Shown: positions 1-6,948, numbered from the stretch's first letter. The stretch is 9,045 nt of DNA from DAIRET01 sp036795455 (GCA_036795455.1 DAIRET010000116.1:1-9045); one strand, 5' to 3'. Program-made: numbers and translations. Notes: a model not told the origin generated them from the letters alone.

Positions 1-1155
1 CAATGTATCCTTGTCTGTCCTACCGCAGCACTCAGAGAGAAGAGCCATATGAAAGAAGTTGCTTCGGCTCTTGAAAACAAGAAAAAATATGTCGTTGCTC
101 AAATAGCGCCGGCAGTTCGTGCTACTTTAGGCGAAGAATACAATATGCCGCTGGGTGTTGATGTTACAGGTAAATTGGTAACGGGTTTAAGAAGGCTCGG
201 ATTCAAAAAAGTATTCGATACAAACTTTGCAGCCGATTTGACTATATGGGAAGAAGCAAATGAATTAGTAAAAAGAATTCAGGAGAAGAAAACGCTTCCA
301 ATGTTTACAAGCTGTTGTCCCGGTTGGGTTAAATACATCGAACAGAACTACGGTGATTTGATTGATCATGTTTCTTCATGTAAATCGCCTCACGAAATGT
401 TAGGAGCAGTTGCAAAATCTTATTACGCTAAAAAAATGGGAATTAACCCTGAAGAACTTTTTGTTACATCTATAATGCCGTGTACTGTTAAAAAGTATGA
501 GTCGGAAAGACCGGAACTTAGTGAACACGAACAGTTAATCCCGGATGTTGATTCGGTGCTAACAACACGCGAATTAGTAAGGTTCTTTAATTTAGCCGGA
601 ATCGATTTTGATGATCTTGATGATGAAGAATTTGACAGCGCATTAGGTGAATCAACCGGTGCTGCTGCAATTTTCGGTACAAGCGGCGGTGTTATGGAAG
701 CTGCTTTGCGTATGGCATACTATAAATTAACAGGTAAGCATCTGGATATTCTTGAATTTGAACCTGTAAGAGGTTTTGATGGATTGAAAGAAGCATCCGT
801 TCAAATAAACGATCTCACATTAAACATAGCTGTTGTAAACGGTATCGGTAATGTTGATCCTGTTCTTGATGAAATTAGAGCTGGAAAATCGAAATACCAT
901 TTTATTGAAGTTATGGCTTGTCCTGGAGGTTGTATCAATGGTGGCGGTCAGCCGATTCATCAAAAACCTGAAAAAATTGTTAAGAGAATGAAAGCGTTAT
1001 ACGATATAGATAAGAGTATGACAAAGAGAAGATCATACGAAAACGAAAGCGTTCAAACTCTATACAAAGAATTTTTAGTTGAACCGGGAAGTCATAAGAG
1101 TCATGAATTACTACATACAGAGTATTTCAATAGATCGAAAAAATATGAACACTAG
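1..1155 (+). CDS. [FeFe] hydrogenase catalytic subunit, 5'-truncated by window edge
   Basis: Catalytic subunit of a cytoplasmic [FeFe] hydrogenase, interconverting H2 with protons and electrons. The frame is open from base 1 and already reads ferredoxin sequence (CILVCPTAAL, residues 2-11 of the fragment), so the Met at 49 is internal and the true start lies left of the window. All three H-cluster loops are intact: TSCCPGW (307-327), MPCTVKKYE (475-501) and MACPGGCINGGGQP (913-954). By comparison with clostridial CpI, the second Cys of TSCCP, the MPC Cys and both Cys of the third loop hold the H-cluster, and the first Cys of TSCCP relays protons. The C-terminus (SHELLHTEYF) resembles HndD/HydA subunits of multimeric NAD(P)-linked or bifurcating enzymes. 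About 384 residues are present; such subunits are usually near 580 or longer. Partner NuoE/NuoF-like genes would be expected upstream. The exact subgroup cannot be decided from this fragment. Confidence 0.95.
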   Translation, partial: QCILVCPTAALREKSHMKEVASALENKKKYVVAQIAPAVRATLGEEYNMPLGVDVTGKLVTGLRRLGFKKVFDTNFAADLTIWEEANELVKRIQEKKTLPMFTSCCPGWVKYIEQNYGDLIDHVSSCKSPHEMLGAVAKSYYAKKMGINPEELFVTSIMPCTVKKYESERPELSEHEQLIPDVDSVLTTRELVRFFNLAGIDFDDLDDEEFDSALGESTGAAAIFGTSGGVMEAALRMAYYKLTGKHLDILEFEPVRGFDGLKEASVQINDLTLNIAVVNGIGNVDPVLDEIRAGKSKYHFIEVMACPGGCINGGGQPIHQKPEKIVKRMKALYDIDKSMTKRRSYENESVQTLYKEFLVEPGSHKSHELLHTEYFNRSKKYEH

Positions 1156-1177
1156 GTTTAATTATTAAATCGTTAAT

Positions 1178-1208
1178 AACCCGGTTCAACTATTGAGCCG
1201 GGTTTTTT
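1178..1208 (+). terminator. Rho-independent terminator of the hydrogenase gene
   Basis: An inverted repeat has arms 1178-1188 (AACCCGGTTCA) and 1194-1204 (TGAGCCGGGTT), with one G-T wobble, a 5-nt loop and a T run at 1203-1208. It begins 22 nt after the TAG stop. It lies between convergent genes. On the minus strand the sequence after the hairpin lacks a good T run, so it should mainly stop plus-strand transcription. Confidence 0.9.
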
Positions 1209-1221
1209 GTTATTAGTAAGT

Positions 1222-1596
1222 TTATGTATTTATTGATTGCTGGATTATATCAAGAAGTTGAGATTTTAAAAACGGTTTACTTAAATAATTAGAGCATCCG
1301 GCATCTAAAAATTCTTCTCTATCACCTTCAAGGGCAAATGCAGTTACTGCAATTATAGGAGTTGTTTCATAACCGGGAAAAGTCCTGATTTTTCGAGTTA
1401 CATCTATCCCGCTCATTCCTCTTCCAAGGTTAATATCCATTAGTATTAAGTCAAATTGTTTATTTTTTACAGCCTCAATAGCATCGGGACCATTTTCGAC
1501 AATTTCAACATTGTAATTATGTTTTAAGTATGCCTTTATCACACTTTTGTTGATATCATCATTTTCTACAAGTAGGATTTCTAATTTTTCGCTCAT
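1222..1596 (-). CDS. Stand-alone receiver-domain response regulator (CheY/DivK-like)
   Basis: A 124-residue protein consisting only of a two-component receiver domain, with no output domain. The acidic pocket (VENDD, D13/D14), the predicted phospho-acceptor D54 (LILMDINL), T85 (VTAF) and K107 (LSKPF) are all present, so it should be phosphorylatable. The stretch ALEGDREEFLDAGCSNYLSKPF is typical of receivers that work with hybrid histidine kinases or as single-domain phosphorelay proteins. The ATG at 1594-1596 gives a standard-length domain; no clear Shine-Dalgarno precedes it. The gene is convergent with the hydrogenase gene and divergent from the PorX-like gene, with which it shares a short upstream region. 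The partner kinase and function cannot be named. Fold and phosphorylation site are secure; signalling role is unknown. Confidence 0.93.
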   Translation of the reverse strand: MSEKLEILLVENDDINKSVIKAYLKHNYNVEIVENGPDAIEAVKNKQFDLILMDINLGRGMSGIDVTRKIRTFPGYETTPIIAVTAFALEGDREEFLDAGCSNYLSKPFLKSQLLDIIQQSINT

Positions 1597-1645
1597 GTCA
1601 GTATTTCAAAATTTCAGGGTCTAATATAACAAATTTCATTTAAAA

Positions 1646-1653
1646 CAAAGATA
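1646..1653 (-). promoter_or_regulatory. Candidate Bacteroidota-type -7 element for the receiver gene
   Basis: On the minus strand this reads TATCTTTG, matching the Bacteroidota -7 consensus TAnnTTTG. It lies about 50 nt upstream of the ATG at 1596. No convincing TTTG -33 box is seen at the usual distance, and short A/T-rich motifs arise by chance, so this is tentative. Confidence 0.25.
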
Positions 1654-1692
1654 GAGACAAATAATTCTACTTAAAGTTTCCGGCATTCTAAC

Positions 1693-1700
1693 TATTTTTG
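1693..1700 (+). promoter_or_regulatory. Candidate Bacteroidota-type -7 element for the porX-tsaE-tsaB-accD-panC operon
   Basis: TATTTTTG matches the Bacteroidota -7 consensus TAnnTTTG and lies 57 nt before the ATG at 1758. The -33 region is a poor match. It is the best promoter-like string in the divergent region for the rightward operon, but the evidence is one short motif only. Confidence 0.3.
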
Positions 1701-1701
1701 C

Positions 1702-1745
1702 AGCATAGTTTTATGGAAATATAAAGTATTTGTTTTAGCATAGTT
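1702..1745 (+). repeat. Short direct repeat AGCATAGTT in the operon leader
   Basis: The 9-mer AGCATAGTT occurs at 1702-1710 and again at 1737-1745, with a 35-bp start-to-start spacing. Both copies are downstream of the candidate -7 element and before the porX-like start. The spacing is not a clean multiple of the helical repeat. It could be a regulator site or a chance repeat in A/T-rich DNA. Confidence 0.3.
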
Positions 1746-1757
1746 ATAGGAATATTG

Positions 1758-3326
1758 ATGAATCGTAAAAAAATTCTTTGGGTGGATGATGAAATTGAAT
1801 TATTAAGGTCGCACATAATTTTTCTTTCTGAAAAAGGATTCGATATAAAGACTGTTACAAATGGGGAAGATGCACTTCAAACAATCAAAGAACTAGATAT
1901 AGATTTAGTGTTTTTAGATGAAATGATGCCGGGTATGGGCGGGTTGGAAGTACTTGCCAGAATTAAAGAAATAAACCCCAACTTACCTGTTGTAATGGTT
2001 ACTAAAAGTGAAGAAGAAACTTTAATGGAAGAAGCTATTGGCGGGAAGATAACAGATTACCTTACAAAACCTGTTAACCCGAGCCAGTTATTCCTTGTTT
2101 GTAAAAAAATACTCGAAGGTAAAAAAATTTCAAACCAATTTGCCGCAAAAGACTACCTTCAGGATTTTAATCAAATATCTTTTCTTTTACAAAATGATCT
2201 CGACTATTCGGACTGGATCGACATTTATAATAAATTAATTAACTGGGATATTGAATTGTCTTCTTTAAGTGATACAGGGTTAAAACAAACTCTTGATGAA
2301 CAAAGAAGAGAATGCAACAAAGAATTTTCCAAATTTATTGAAAAAAATTATAAGAAGTGGATAAACTCCGAACCCAACGGTGATAGACCATACCTTACAA
2401 CCGAAATAGCGGAGAAATATGTTTTACAGGAGGTACAAAACTCCGATGGTCCTGTCTTCTTTTTTGTTATTGATTGCTTAAGACTTGATCAGTGGTTGAT
2501 AATGGAAAAGCATTTAAGAGATTATTTCAGAATAAATAGAGAGCATTATTACACAATACTTCCAACAGCTACATCGTACGCGAGGAACTCTTTATTCGCA
2601 GGCTTGTTCCCGTTTGAGATAGAAAAATATTACCCTGATCTTTGGGCTGGAAAAGATGAAGATGAAAGAAGTATGAACAAGCATGAAAAAGACTTGCTCC
2701 AACAGTTACTAAACCGGAAAAGAATAAAACTTAAAAATGAGTTGAAATATATAAAGATAATTGACCCTGAAGTCGGAAGGGGATTCGAGCACAACATCCT
2801 CTCTTACCAGAATAGTCATCTTACTGCTGTTGTTGTTAATTTCCTTGATATGATTGCTCATGGAAGAAGCGATAGCGAACTATTAAAGGAAATTGCCCCT
2901 GGAGAAGCCGCTTTCCGCTCTTTAACGGATAGCTGGTTTACTCATTCTTCGCTGCTGTCAACGCTGAAATCTATTTCTACAATGAGGAATGCAAAAATCA
3001 TTCTTACAACCGATCACGGCTCGGTACGCTCACTTCGGGGTGCTAAAGTACTTGGCGATAAAGAAACTTCAACAAACCTTAGATTCAAATATGGACGTAA
3101 TCTTAAAGTAGATGAAAAACACGCTGTATTTATTAAAGACCCACTTGAATACAAATTGCCGAGAAGGGGAGTTACTGTAAGCTACATCATAGCGAAAGAA
3201 GATTATTATTTTGTTTACCCGACTGATTATCACCGCTATTTAAGCTACTATAAAGATACATTCCAACATGGCGGTATTTCCATGGAGGAAGTAATTGTTC
3301 CGTTGATAACTATGGAACCGAAATAA
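1758..3326 (+). CDS. porX: PorX-like bifunctional response regulator with PglZ/alkaline-phosphatase-like domain
   Basis: A 522-residue regulator of the PorX family, which in Bacteroidota controls the type IX secretion system with kinase PorY and an ECF sigma factor; characterised PorX also has oligonucleotide phosphodiesterase activity. The N-terminus (about 4-120) is a receiver: D10/D11, phospho-acceptor D54 (VFLDEMMPG), T82 and K104 (YLTKPVNP). A helical linker (about 125-215) leads to the PglZ domain. This keeps alkaline-phosphatase-superfamily positions: D239 (VIDCLRLDQW), Thr in PTATSYARN (T270/T272), D364 and H368 (LDMIAH), D419/H420 (TTDHGS) and H504 (QHGGISMEE). I chose the ATG at 1758, with AGG at 1748-1750 as a weak ribosome site, over the in-frame TTG at 1755. 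The stop abuts the tsaE start, implying translational coupling. Family membership is strong; control of type IX secretion here is inferred by homology. Confidence 0.93.
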   Translation: MNRKKILWVDDEIELLRSHIIFLSEKGFDIKTVTNGEDALQTIKELDIDLVFLDEMMPGMGGLEVLARIKEINPNLPVVMVTKSEEETLMEEAIGGKITDYLTKPVNPSQLFLVCKKILEGKKISNQFAAKDYLQDFNQISFLLQNDLDYSDWIDIYNKLINWDIELSSLSDTGLKQTLDEQRRECNKEFSKFIEKNYKKWINSEPNGDRPYLTTEIAEKYVLQEVQNSDGPVFFFVIDCLRLDQWLIMEKHLRDYFRINREHYYTILPTATSYARNSLFAGLFPFEIEKYYPDLWAGKDEDERSMNKHEKDLLQQLLNRKRIKLKNELKYIKIIDPEVGRGFEHNILSYQNSHLTAVVVNFLDMIAHGRSDSELLKEIAPGEAAFRSLTDSWFTHSSLLSTLKSISTMRNAKIILTTDHGSVRSLRGAKVLGDKETSTNLRFKYGRNLKVDEKHAVFIKDPLEYKLPRRGVTVSYIIAKEDYYFVYPTDYHRYLSYYKDTFQHGGISMEEVIVPLITMEPK

Positions 3327-3755
3327 ATGACGATTCTTTCAACTTACAAAGTCATTTTAGAAGAAGAGACTGAAAAAGTTGCCCATAGTTTAGCCGATAC
3401 TTTTCAACCCGGTAGTGTAGTTGCCCTGTGCGGAAATTTGGGTGCGGGTAAAACATTTTTGGTTAAAAAGTTTTGTGAAAAGAAGGGGATTACTAATGCT
3501 ACAAGTCCTTCATTTGCTTTAGTTAATGTTTACAATAACTCAATAAAAATTAATCATTTCGATTTTTATAGGATTAATTCAATTGGTGAACTTTATGAGA
3601 TTGGTTTCTACGATTATATCAGCGACCCCGATGCCATCACTTTTATTGAATGGGCAGATTTGTTCCCTTCGATTCTACCAAAGAAATACTACGAAATAGA
3701 GTTTAATATTAACGAAGATTTAAGTAGAGAAATTACGATAAAAAAATATGAATGA
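3327..3755 (+). CDS. tsaE: tRNA t6A biosynthesis ATPase TsaE
   Basis: Cytoplasmic P-loop ATPase of the bacterial TsaB-TsaD-TsaE complex, which transfers threonylcarbamoyl to A37 of ANN-decoding tRNAs. ATP hydrolysis by TsaE is needed for the complex to cycle. The 142-residue length is normal for the family. Visible motifs are Walker A GNLGAGKT (36-43), the switch SPSF (60-63), the Walker B region HFDFYR (77-82) and FIEWAD (106-111). The ATG follows the porX TAA with no gap, and the last 8 nt overlap tsaB. No Shine-Dalgarno is evident, so translation is probably coupled. As I recall from annotated Bacteroidota genomes, porX and tsaE are frequent neighbours. TsaD and TsaC are not in this window. 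Confidence 0.96.
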   Translation: MTILSTYKVILEEETEKVAHSLADTFQPGSVVALCGNLGAGKTFLVKKFCEKKGITNATSPSFALVNVYNNSIKINHFDFYRINSIGELYEIGFYDYISDPDAITFIEWADLFPSILPKKYYEIEFNINEDLSREITIKKYE

Positions 3756-4404
3756 GTTAAAACCTGTTCTCGCTATAGAAACTTCCGGGAACATATGCGG
3801 TGTTTCGGTTTATTATAATGACGATAAGCATTTCGATATACATATCAACAATAAATTAAACCATTCAAAAAAGCTGTTCCAGGCAATTGATTCCGCATTA
3901 AAAATGTCCGATACTGCGCTTGATGAACTGCAATGGATTGCCGTTTCCGGTGGTCCCGGTTCGTTTACAGGTTTAAGAATCGGTTTGTCAGCAGCAAAAG
4001 GAATTGCCCTGGGTGCAGAGTTACCAATCGTAATTGTGCCGACCTTTCAGGCAATAGCTTTTCAAACTGCTTCTTTCTATCCTAACGGAGAAAATTTTGT
4101 AATTGCAAACAAGGTAAACAATGATGAATTCTATTTTGCGGAATTTTCAATTAATGAAAATAGTTTTATTTTTGCAGAGGATTTGAGAATCATTAAGAAA
4201 GAAGAATTGTTATCAATCTGTAACAACAAAAAAAATACAATCTCAAACTCAACCGACTTCAAAAATATTTATAGCCGGTTATCGGTTCCCGCTCCGCTTT
4301 ACATTGCAAAATGGAGCAAATTATTCGGGAATGATAAATCAACTTATGACTTTGACACTTTGGAGCCATTATATTATAAAGAATTTATTCCAATAAGGAG
4401 ATAA
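3748..4404 (+). CDS. tsaB: tRNA t6A biosynthesis subunit TsaB
   Basis: TsaB is the inactive ASKHA-fold partner of TsaD and scaffolds the t6A-forming complex. This 218-residue protein shows the family N-terminus LAIETSGNICGVSV (8-21), HSKK at 39-42, and the signature SGGPGSFTGLRIG (67-79) followed by LSAAKG. Near the C-terminus it has the typical LEPLYYKEF. It lacks the complete TsaD metal-binding and catalytic set, as expected. The C-terminal half is less conserved, which is normal. It overlaps tsaE by 8 nt, an arrangement consistent with equimolar synthesis of interacting subunits. No fused RimI acetyltransferase domain follows. The AAGGAG ribosome site of the next gene lies inside its last codons. 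Confidence 0.95.
   Translation: MNELKPVLAIETSGNICGVSVYYNDDKHFDIHINNKLNHSKKLFQAIDSALKMSDTALDELQWIAVSGGPGSFTGLRIGLSAAKGIALGAELPIVIVPTFQAIAFQTASFYPNGENFVIANKVNNDEFYFAEFSINENSFIFAEDLRIIKKEELLSICNNKKNTISNSTDFKNIYSRLSVPAPLYIAKWSKLFGNDKSTYDFDTLEPLYYKEFIPIRR
4395..4400 (+). promoter_or_regulatory. Strong Shine-Dalgarno AAGGAG before the DUF1573 gene
   Basis: AAGGAG lies 6 nt upstream of the ATG at 4407 and overlaps the end of tsaB. It is the best ribosome binding site in the operon; the neighbouring genes show weak or no such site. This suggests the secreted DUF1573 protein is translated more strongly than, and independently of, tsaB. Confidence 0.75.
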
Positions 4405-4406
4405 AG

Positions 4407-5123
4407 ATGGTAAGAAAAGCATTATTATTTATTGCAGTTTTTTCTGTTTCTGTATTTGCACAAATTTATGGACCAAAAATATACGTCCCGAGTACCAAAA
4501 TTGATTTCGGTGACATACCCCAGGGAAAAATAGTTAAATCGCAATTTGTAATTACAAATAACGGTGGCGATTTATTAAAAATTGAAAGAGTTATCTCTTC
4601 GTGTGGCTGTACTGTTGTAGAGCCTGAAAAAAAGGAACTTAAACCGGGTGAATCGACAACTGCCGCAGTCGAATTTAATTCAACAGGAAGAGTCGGAAAA
4701 CAACAGAAACACGTTACAATAATGAGTAACGATAAAGAAAAACCGCAGCTTCTGTTGGAAGTTGTCGGTAATGTTTTACAGGAACAAAAAGATGAAAACC
4801 TTCCCAGGCTAAAATTTGAAAAGAACCAATTCGATTTCGGTAAAGTGAAAGACGGGGATTTGTTACAGCACACTTTTAACTATAAGAATACAGGTAAAAG
4901 TGAATTGATAATAAAAGACGTAAGAAGTTCCTGCGGTTGTACAGTTCCGTTTGTATCAAAAAAGAATTTAAAACCTGGTGAAGAAGCAAATTTGAAAGTT
5001 GAATTCGATACATCCGGTAGAAGCGGTAGAAATAGCAAAAGTATAACGATATTTTCCAACGACCCGGATAACCCGGTTTTCGTTTTAACAATTTATGCTG
5101 ACATTGAAAAAAAAAATAGGTAA
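4407..5123 (+). CDS. Secreted protein with two tandem DUF1573 domains
   Basis: A 238-residue exported protein of unknown biochemical role. A Sec signal peptide is clear: VRK, a hydrophobic core at 5-17, and a likely cut after FA (18/19), with no lipobox Cys. The mature part is two tandem Ig-like (ASPM-SPD-2-Hydin-type) DUF1573 domains, about 25-123 and 133-234. Each repeats the same layout: DFG near its start, SSCGCT (64-69 and 174-179), LKPGE, then a VEF-S/T-GR strand and NDxxxP. The CGC cysteines could form disulphides or bind metal; this is not established. Such proteins are abundant in Bacteroidota and relatives and are usually assigned to the periplasm or cell surface. The gene begins 2 nt after the tsaB stop and is followed 6 nt later by accD. 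There is no type IX C-terminal sorting domain. Confidence 0.9.
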   Translation: MVRKALLFIAVFSVSVFAQIYGPKIYVPSTKIDFGDIPQGKIVKSQFVITNNGGDLLKIERVISSCGCTVVEPEKKELKPGESTTAAVEFNSTGRVGKQQKHVTIMSNDKEKPQLLLEVVGNVLQEQKDENLPRLKFEKNQFDFGKVKDGDLLQHTFNYKNTGKSELIIKDVRSSCGCTVPFVSKKNLKPGEEANLKVEFDTSGRSGRNSKSITIFSNDPDNPVFVLTIYADIEKKNR

Positions 5124-5129
5124 ATAGAG

Positions 5130-5969
5130 ATGGCATGGTTCAGAAGAGCAAAACAGAATATAGCCTCCGATACAGAGAAAATTGACTTACCTGATGGCTT
5201 ATGGGAGAAATGCCCTTCTTGCGATGAAATAATTCATAAAAGACAGCTTGAAGCTAATTTATGGACGTGCATAAAGTGTTCACATCATTTTAGGATAGGA
5301 AGCGAAGAATACATCCGTATTATTCTTGATGAAGGTTCGTTCAAAGAAACTAATAAAAAAATGAAGTCCGCCGACCCGCTTCAATTTACAGATACAAAAA
5401 AGTATTCAAGTAGAATTGAAGAAAGCATTAAAAAATCAAACCTGAATGATGCAGTAAAAACCGGAACTGGAAAAATTAACGGGAAAGACGTTGCTTTCGG
5501 GTGTATGGATTTCAAGTTTATTGGCGGAAGTATGGGCTCGGTTGTCGGTGAAAAAATTGCCCGCGTTACAGATAAAGCATATAAAAATAGAATTCCGCTC
5601 ATTCTTATCTCCCAAAGCGGAGGCGCAAGAATGATGGAAGCAGCTTTGTCATTAATGCAAATGGTGAAAACAAGTTCAAGACTTGCACGGCTTGCCGATG
5701 CTAAAGTCCCTTTCATCTCGATTTTAACCGACCCGACTACGGGTGGAACAACTGCGAGCTATGCAATGCTTGGTGATATTAACATTGCTGAACCGAAAGC
5801 ATTGATAGGATTTGCCGGTCCACGTGTAATTAAACAAACAATTGGAAAAGATCTTCCGGAAGGTTTTCAAACTTCTGAATTTGTTCTTGAGCATGGTTTC
5901 CTTGATAAAGTAGTTCCCCGTAAAGAATTGAAAGCCACTCTTTCAAAAATTATCGATTTATTAGACTGA
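5130..5969 (+). CDS. accD: Acetyl-CoA carboxylase carboxyltransferase subunit beta
   Basis: AccD forms the beta half of the carboxyltransferase, which moves CO2 from biotin carried on AccB to acetyl-CoA, giving malonyl-CoA for fatty acid synthesis. The 279-residue length is typical. The N-terminal zinc ribbon is present (C28-P-S-C31 and C47-I-K-C50). The crotonase-like core follows, with GGSMGSVVGEK (132-142), SQSGGARMMEA (161-171), DPTTGGTTASY (201-211) and GFAGPRVI (227-234), which help form the CoA site and oxyanion hole. The start is the ATG 6 nt after the DUF1573 stop, with an AGG at 5118-5120 as a modest ribosome site. AccA, AccB and AccC must be encoded elsewhere. accD is often beside folC in other bacteria; here it is followed 3 nt later by panC. 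Confidence 0.97.
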   Translation: MAWFRRAKQNIASDTEKIDLPDGLWEKCPSCDEIIHKRQLEANLWTCIKCSHHFRIGSEEYIRIILDEGSFKETNKKMKSADPLQFTDTKKYSSRIEESIKKSNLNDAVKTGTGKINGKDVAFGCMDFKFIGGSMGSVVGEKIARVTDKAYKNRIPLILISQSGGARMMEAALSLMQMVKTSSRLARLADAKVPFISILTDPTTGGTTASYAMLGDINIAEPKALIGFAGPRVIKQTIGKDLPEGFQTSEFVLEHGFLDKVVPRKELKATLSKIIDLLD

Positions 5970-5972
5970 TTT

Positions 5973-6827
5973 ATGCTTCAAGTATTCAATTCAGTTAAAG
6001 AAATAAACAATTTCGCTAATCTGCAAAAACAGCAAGGAAAAAAAATCGGGTTCGTACCTACTATGGGGTACCTTCATGAAGGACATATCTCGTTAGTAAA
6101 AGCAAGTAAAGAAATGTGCGACATCACCGTTGTTTCTATTTTTGTTAATCCTACACAGTTTTCTCCTAATGAAGATTTATCCAAATATCCACGCGATTTC
6201 AAAAGGGATGAAAAGATGCTTTCCGAAAACGGGGTAGATGCAATCTTTTATCCTGCCGTAGATGAAATTTATCCCGATGGTTTTGAGACTTATGTAAATC
6301 TCGATAAAATTTCACTAAAACATGAAGGAGAATTTCGTCCGACTCATTTTAAGGGAGTAGCTACAGTTGTTACTATTTTGTTTAATGCAGTTAACCCGGA
6401 TTATGCTTTCTTCGGACGTAAAGATGCACAGCAGGCAGCATTAATTGAAAAAATGGTGTCCGACTTAAAATTCAACATTAAAGTAATTATTTGTCCTACT
6501 GTAAGAGAGCATGACGGATTGGCAATGAGTTCAAGAAACAGCTATCTGAATCCGCAAGAAAGAAAAGATGCCCTCGTCTTGAAAAGTTCGCTAAATATTG
6601 CTGAAGAATTAATTAAAACGGGTGAGACAAATACAGTCTTTATAATTGAAAGTATGAAAAGAGTAATTGATTCTGTTACAACTTCAAAACTTGACTACAT
6701 AAAAATTGTTGATGCTGTAAGCTTTAATGAAATACCCCGAATAGAAAAAGGGAATCGATTCTACATCCTTATTGCTTGTAGAATAGGTAAAACACGGCTG
6801 ATAGATAATACGCTTATAAGAGCATAG
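5973..6827 (+). CDS. panC: Pantothenate synthetase (pantoate--beta-alanine ligase)
   Basis: PanC condenses pantoate with beta-alanine using ATP, by way of a pantoyl-adenylate, to make pantothenate for coenzyme A and acyl carrier protein. The 284-residue protein has all signature sites: PTMGYLHEGH (29-38, the HIGH-type ATP motif), FVNPTQF (57-63), FGRKDAQQ (147-154) and REHDGLAMSSRN (178-189, the KMSKS-like segment). The usual RPGHFRGV segment reads RPTHFKGV, a small departure in the substrate-site region that keeps His and Phe. The ATG starts 3 nt after accD stops and lacks a clear Shine-Dalgarno, suggesting coupling. It is the last gene of the run: a 191-bp gap follows. I see no U-tract terminator directly after the gene. 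panB and panD are absent from the window. Confidence 0.97.
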   Translation: MLQVFNSVKEINNFANLQKQQGKKIGFVPTMGYLHEGHISLVKASKEMCDITVVSIFVNPTQFSPNEDLSKYPRDFKRDEKMLSENGVDAIFYPAVDEIYPDGFETYVNLDKISLKHEGEFRPTHFKGVATVVTILFNAVNPDYAFFGRKDAQQAALIEKMVSDLKFNIKVIICPTVREHDGLAMSSRNSYLNPQERKDALVLKSSLNIAEELIKTGETNTVFIIESMKRVIDSVTTSKLDYIKIVDAVSFNEIPRIEKGNRFYILIACRIGKTRLIDNTLIRA

Positions 6828-6877
6828 CTAAATTAGGACTCAAACAAATTTAATCCTTCTTGTGTACAATTCTTGAA

Positions 6878-6895
6878 TGAAATGTTTACATTTCA
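6878..6895. repeat. Perfect 8-2-8 palindrome in the panC/DUF6600 intergenic region
   Basis: TGAAATGT-TT-ACATTTCA is a perfect inverted repeat. Outer bases TGTAC (6863-6867) and GTACA (6896-6900) are also complementary but asymmetrically spaced. There is no T run on either side, so it does not look like an intrinsic terminator. It resembles an operator for a dimeric regulator. It overlaps or touches a weak TTGAAT (6873-6878) / TACATA (6897-6902) pair with 18-bp spacing, so a bound protein could block such a promoter. No regulator can be assigned. Confidence 0.45.
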
Positions 6896-6948
6896 GTACA
6901 TACCCCAAATAAATCTCCATTAAATCAATAAAAACCGCTTCTTTATTC

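Noticed and set aside
49..51. ATG at 49 as the hydrogenase start
   Set aside because: The same frame is open to base 1 and encodes a ferredoxin CxxxCP motif just before it, so this Met is internal.
1755..1757. TTG at 1755 as the start of the PorX-like gene
   Set aside because: The next codon is ATG at 1758, giving the family-typical N-terminus with better spacing from AGG at 1748-1750.
4466..5136. Minus-strand open frames opposite the DUF1573 gene
   Set aside because: They lie entirely over a gene with clear domain motifs, show no recognisable protein features and have odd Ser/Phe- or Tyr-rich composition.
5381..5716. Minus-strand open frame opposite accD
   Set aside because: It is antisense to the conserved AccD core and shows no family motifs.
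6878..6895. Palindrome read as the terminator of the panC operon
   Set aside because: No T run follows on either strand, and the stem is A/T-rich, unlike the two clear terminators elsewhere in the window.
6877..6912. Tiny ORF (MKCLHFSTYPK) in the panC/DUF6600 gap as a leader peptide
   Set aside because: Only 11 codons, no ribosome site, and no run of regulatory codons that would suggest attenuation.
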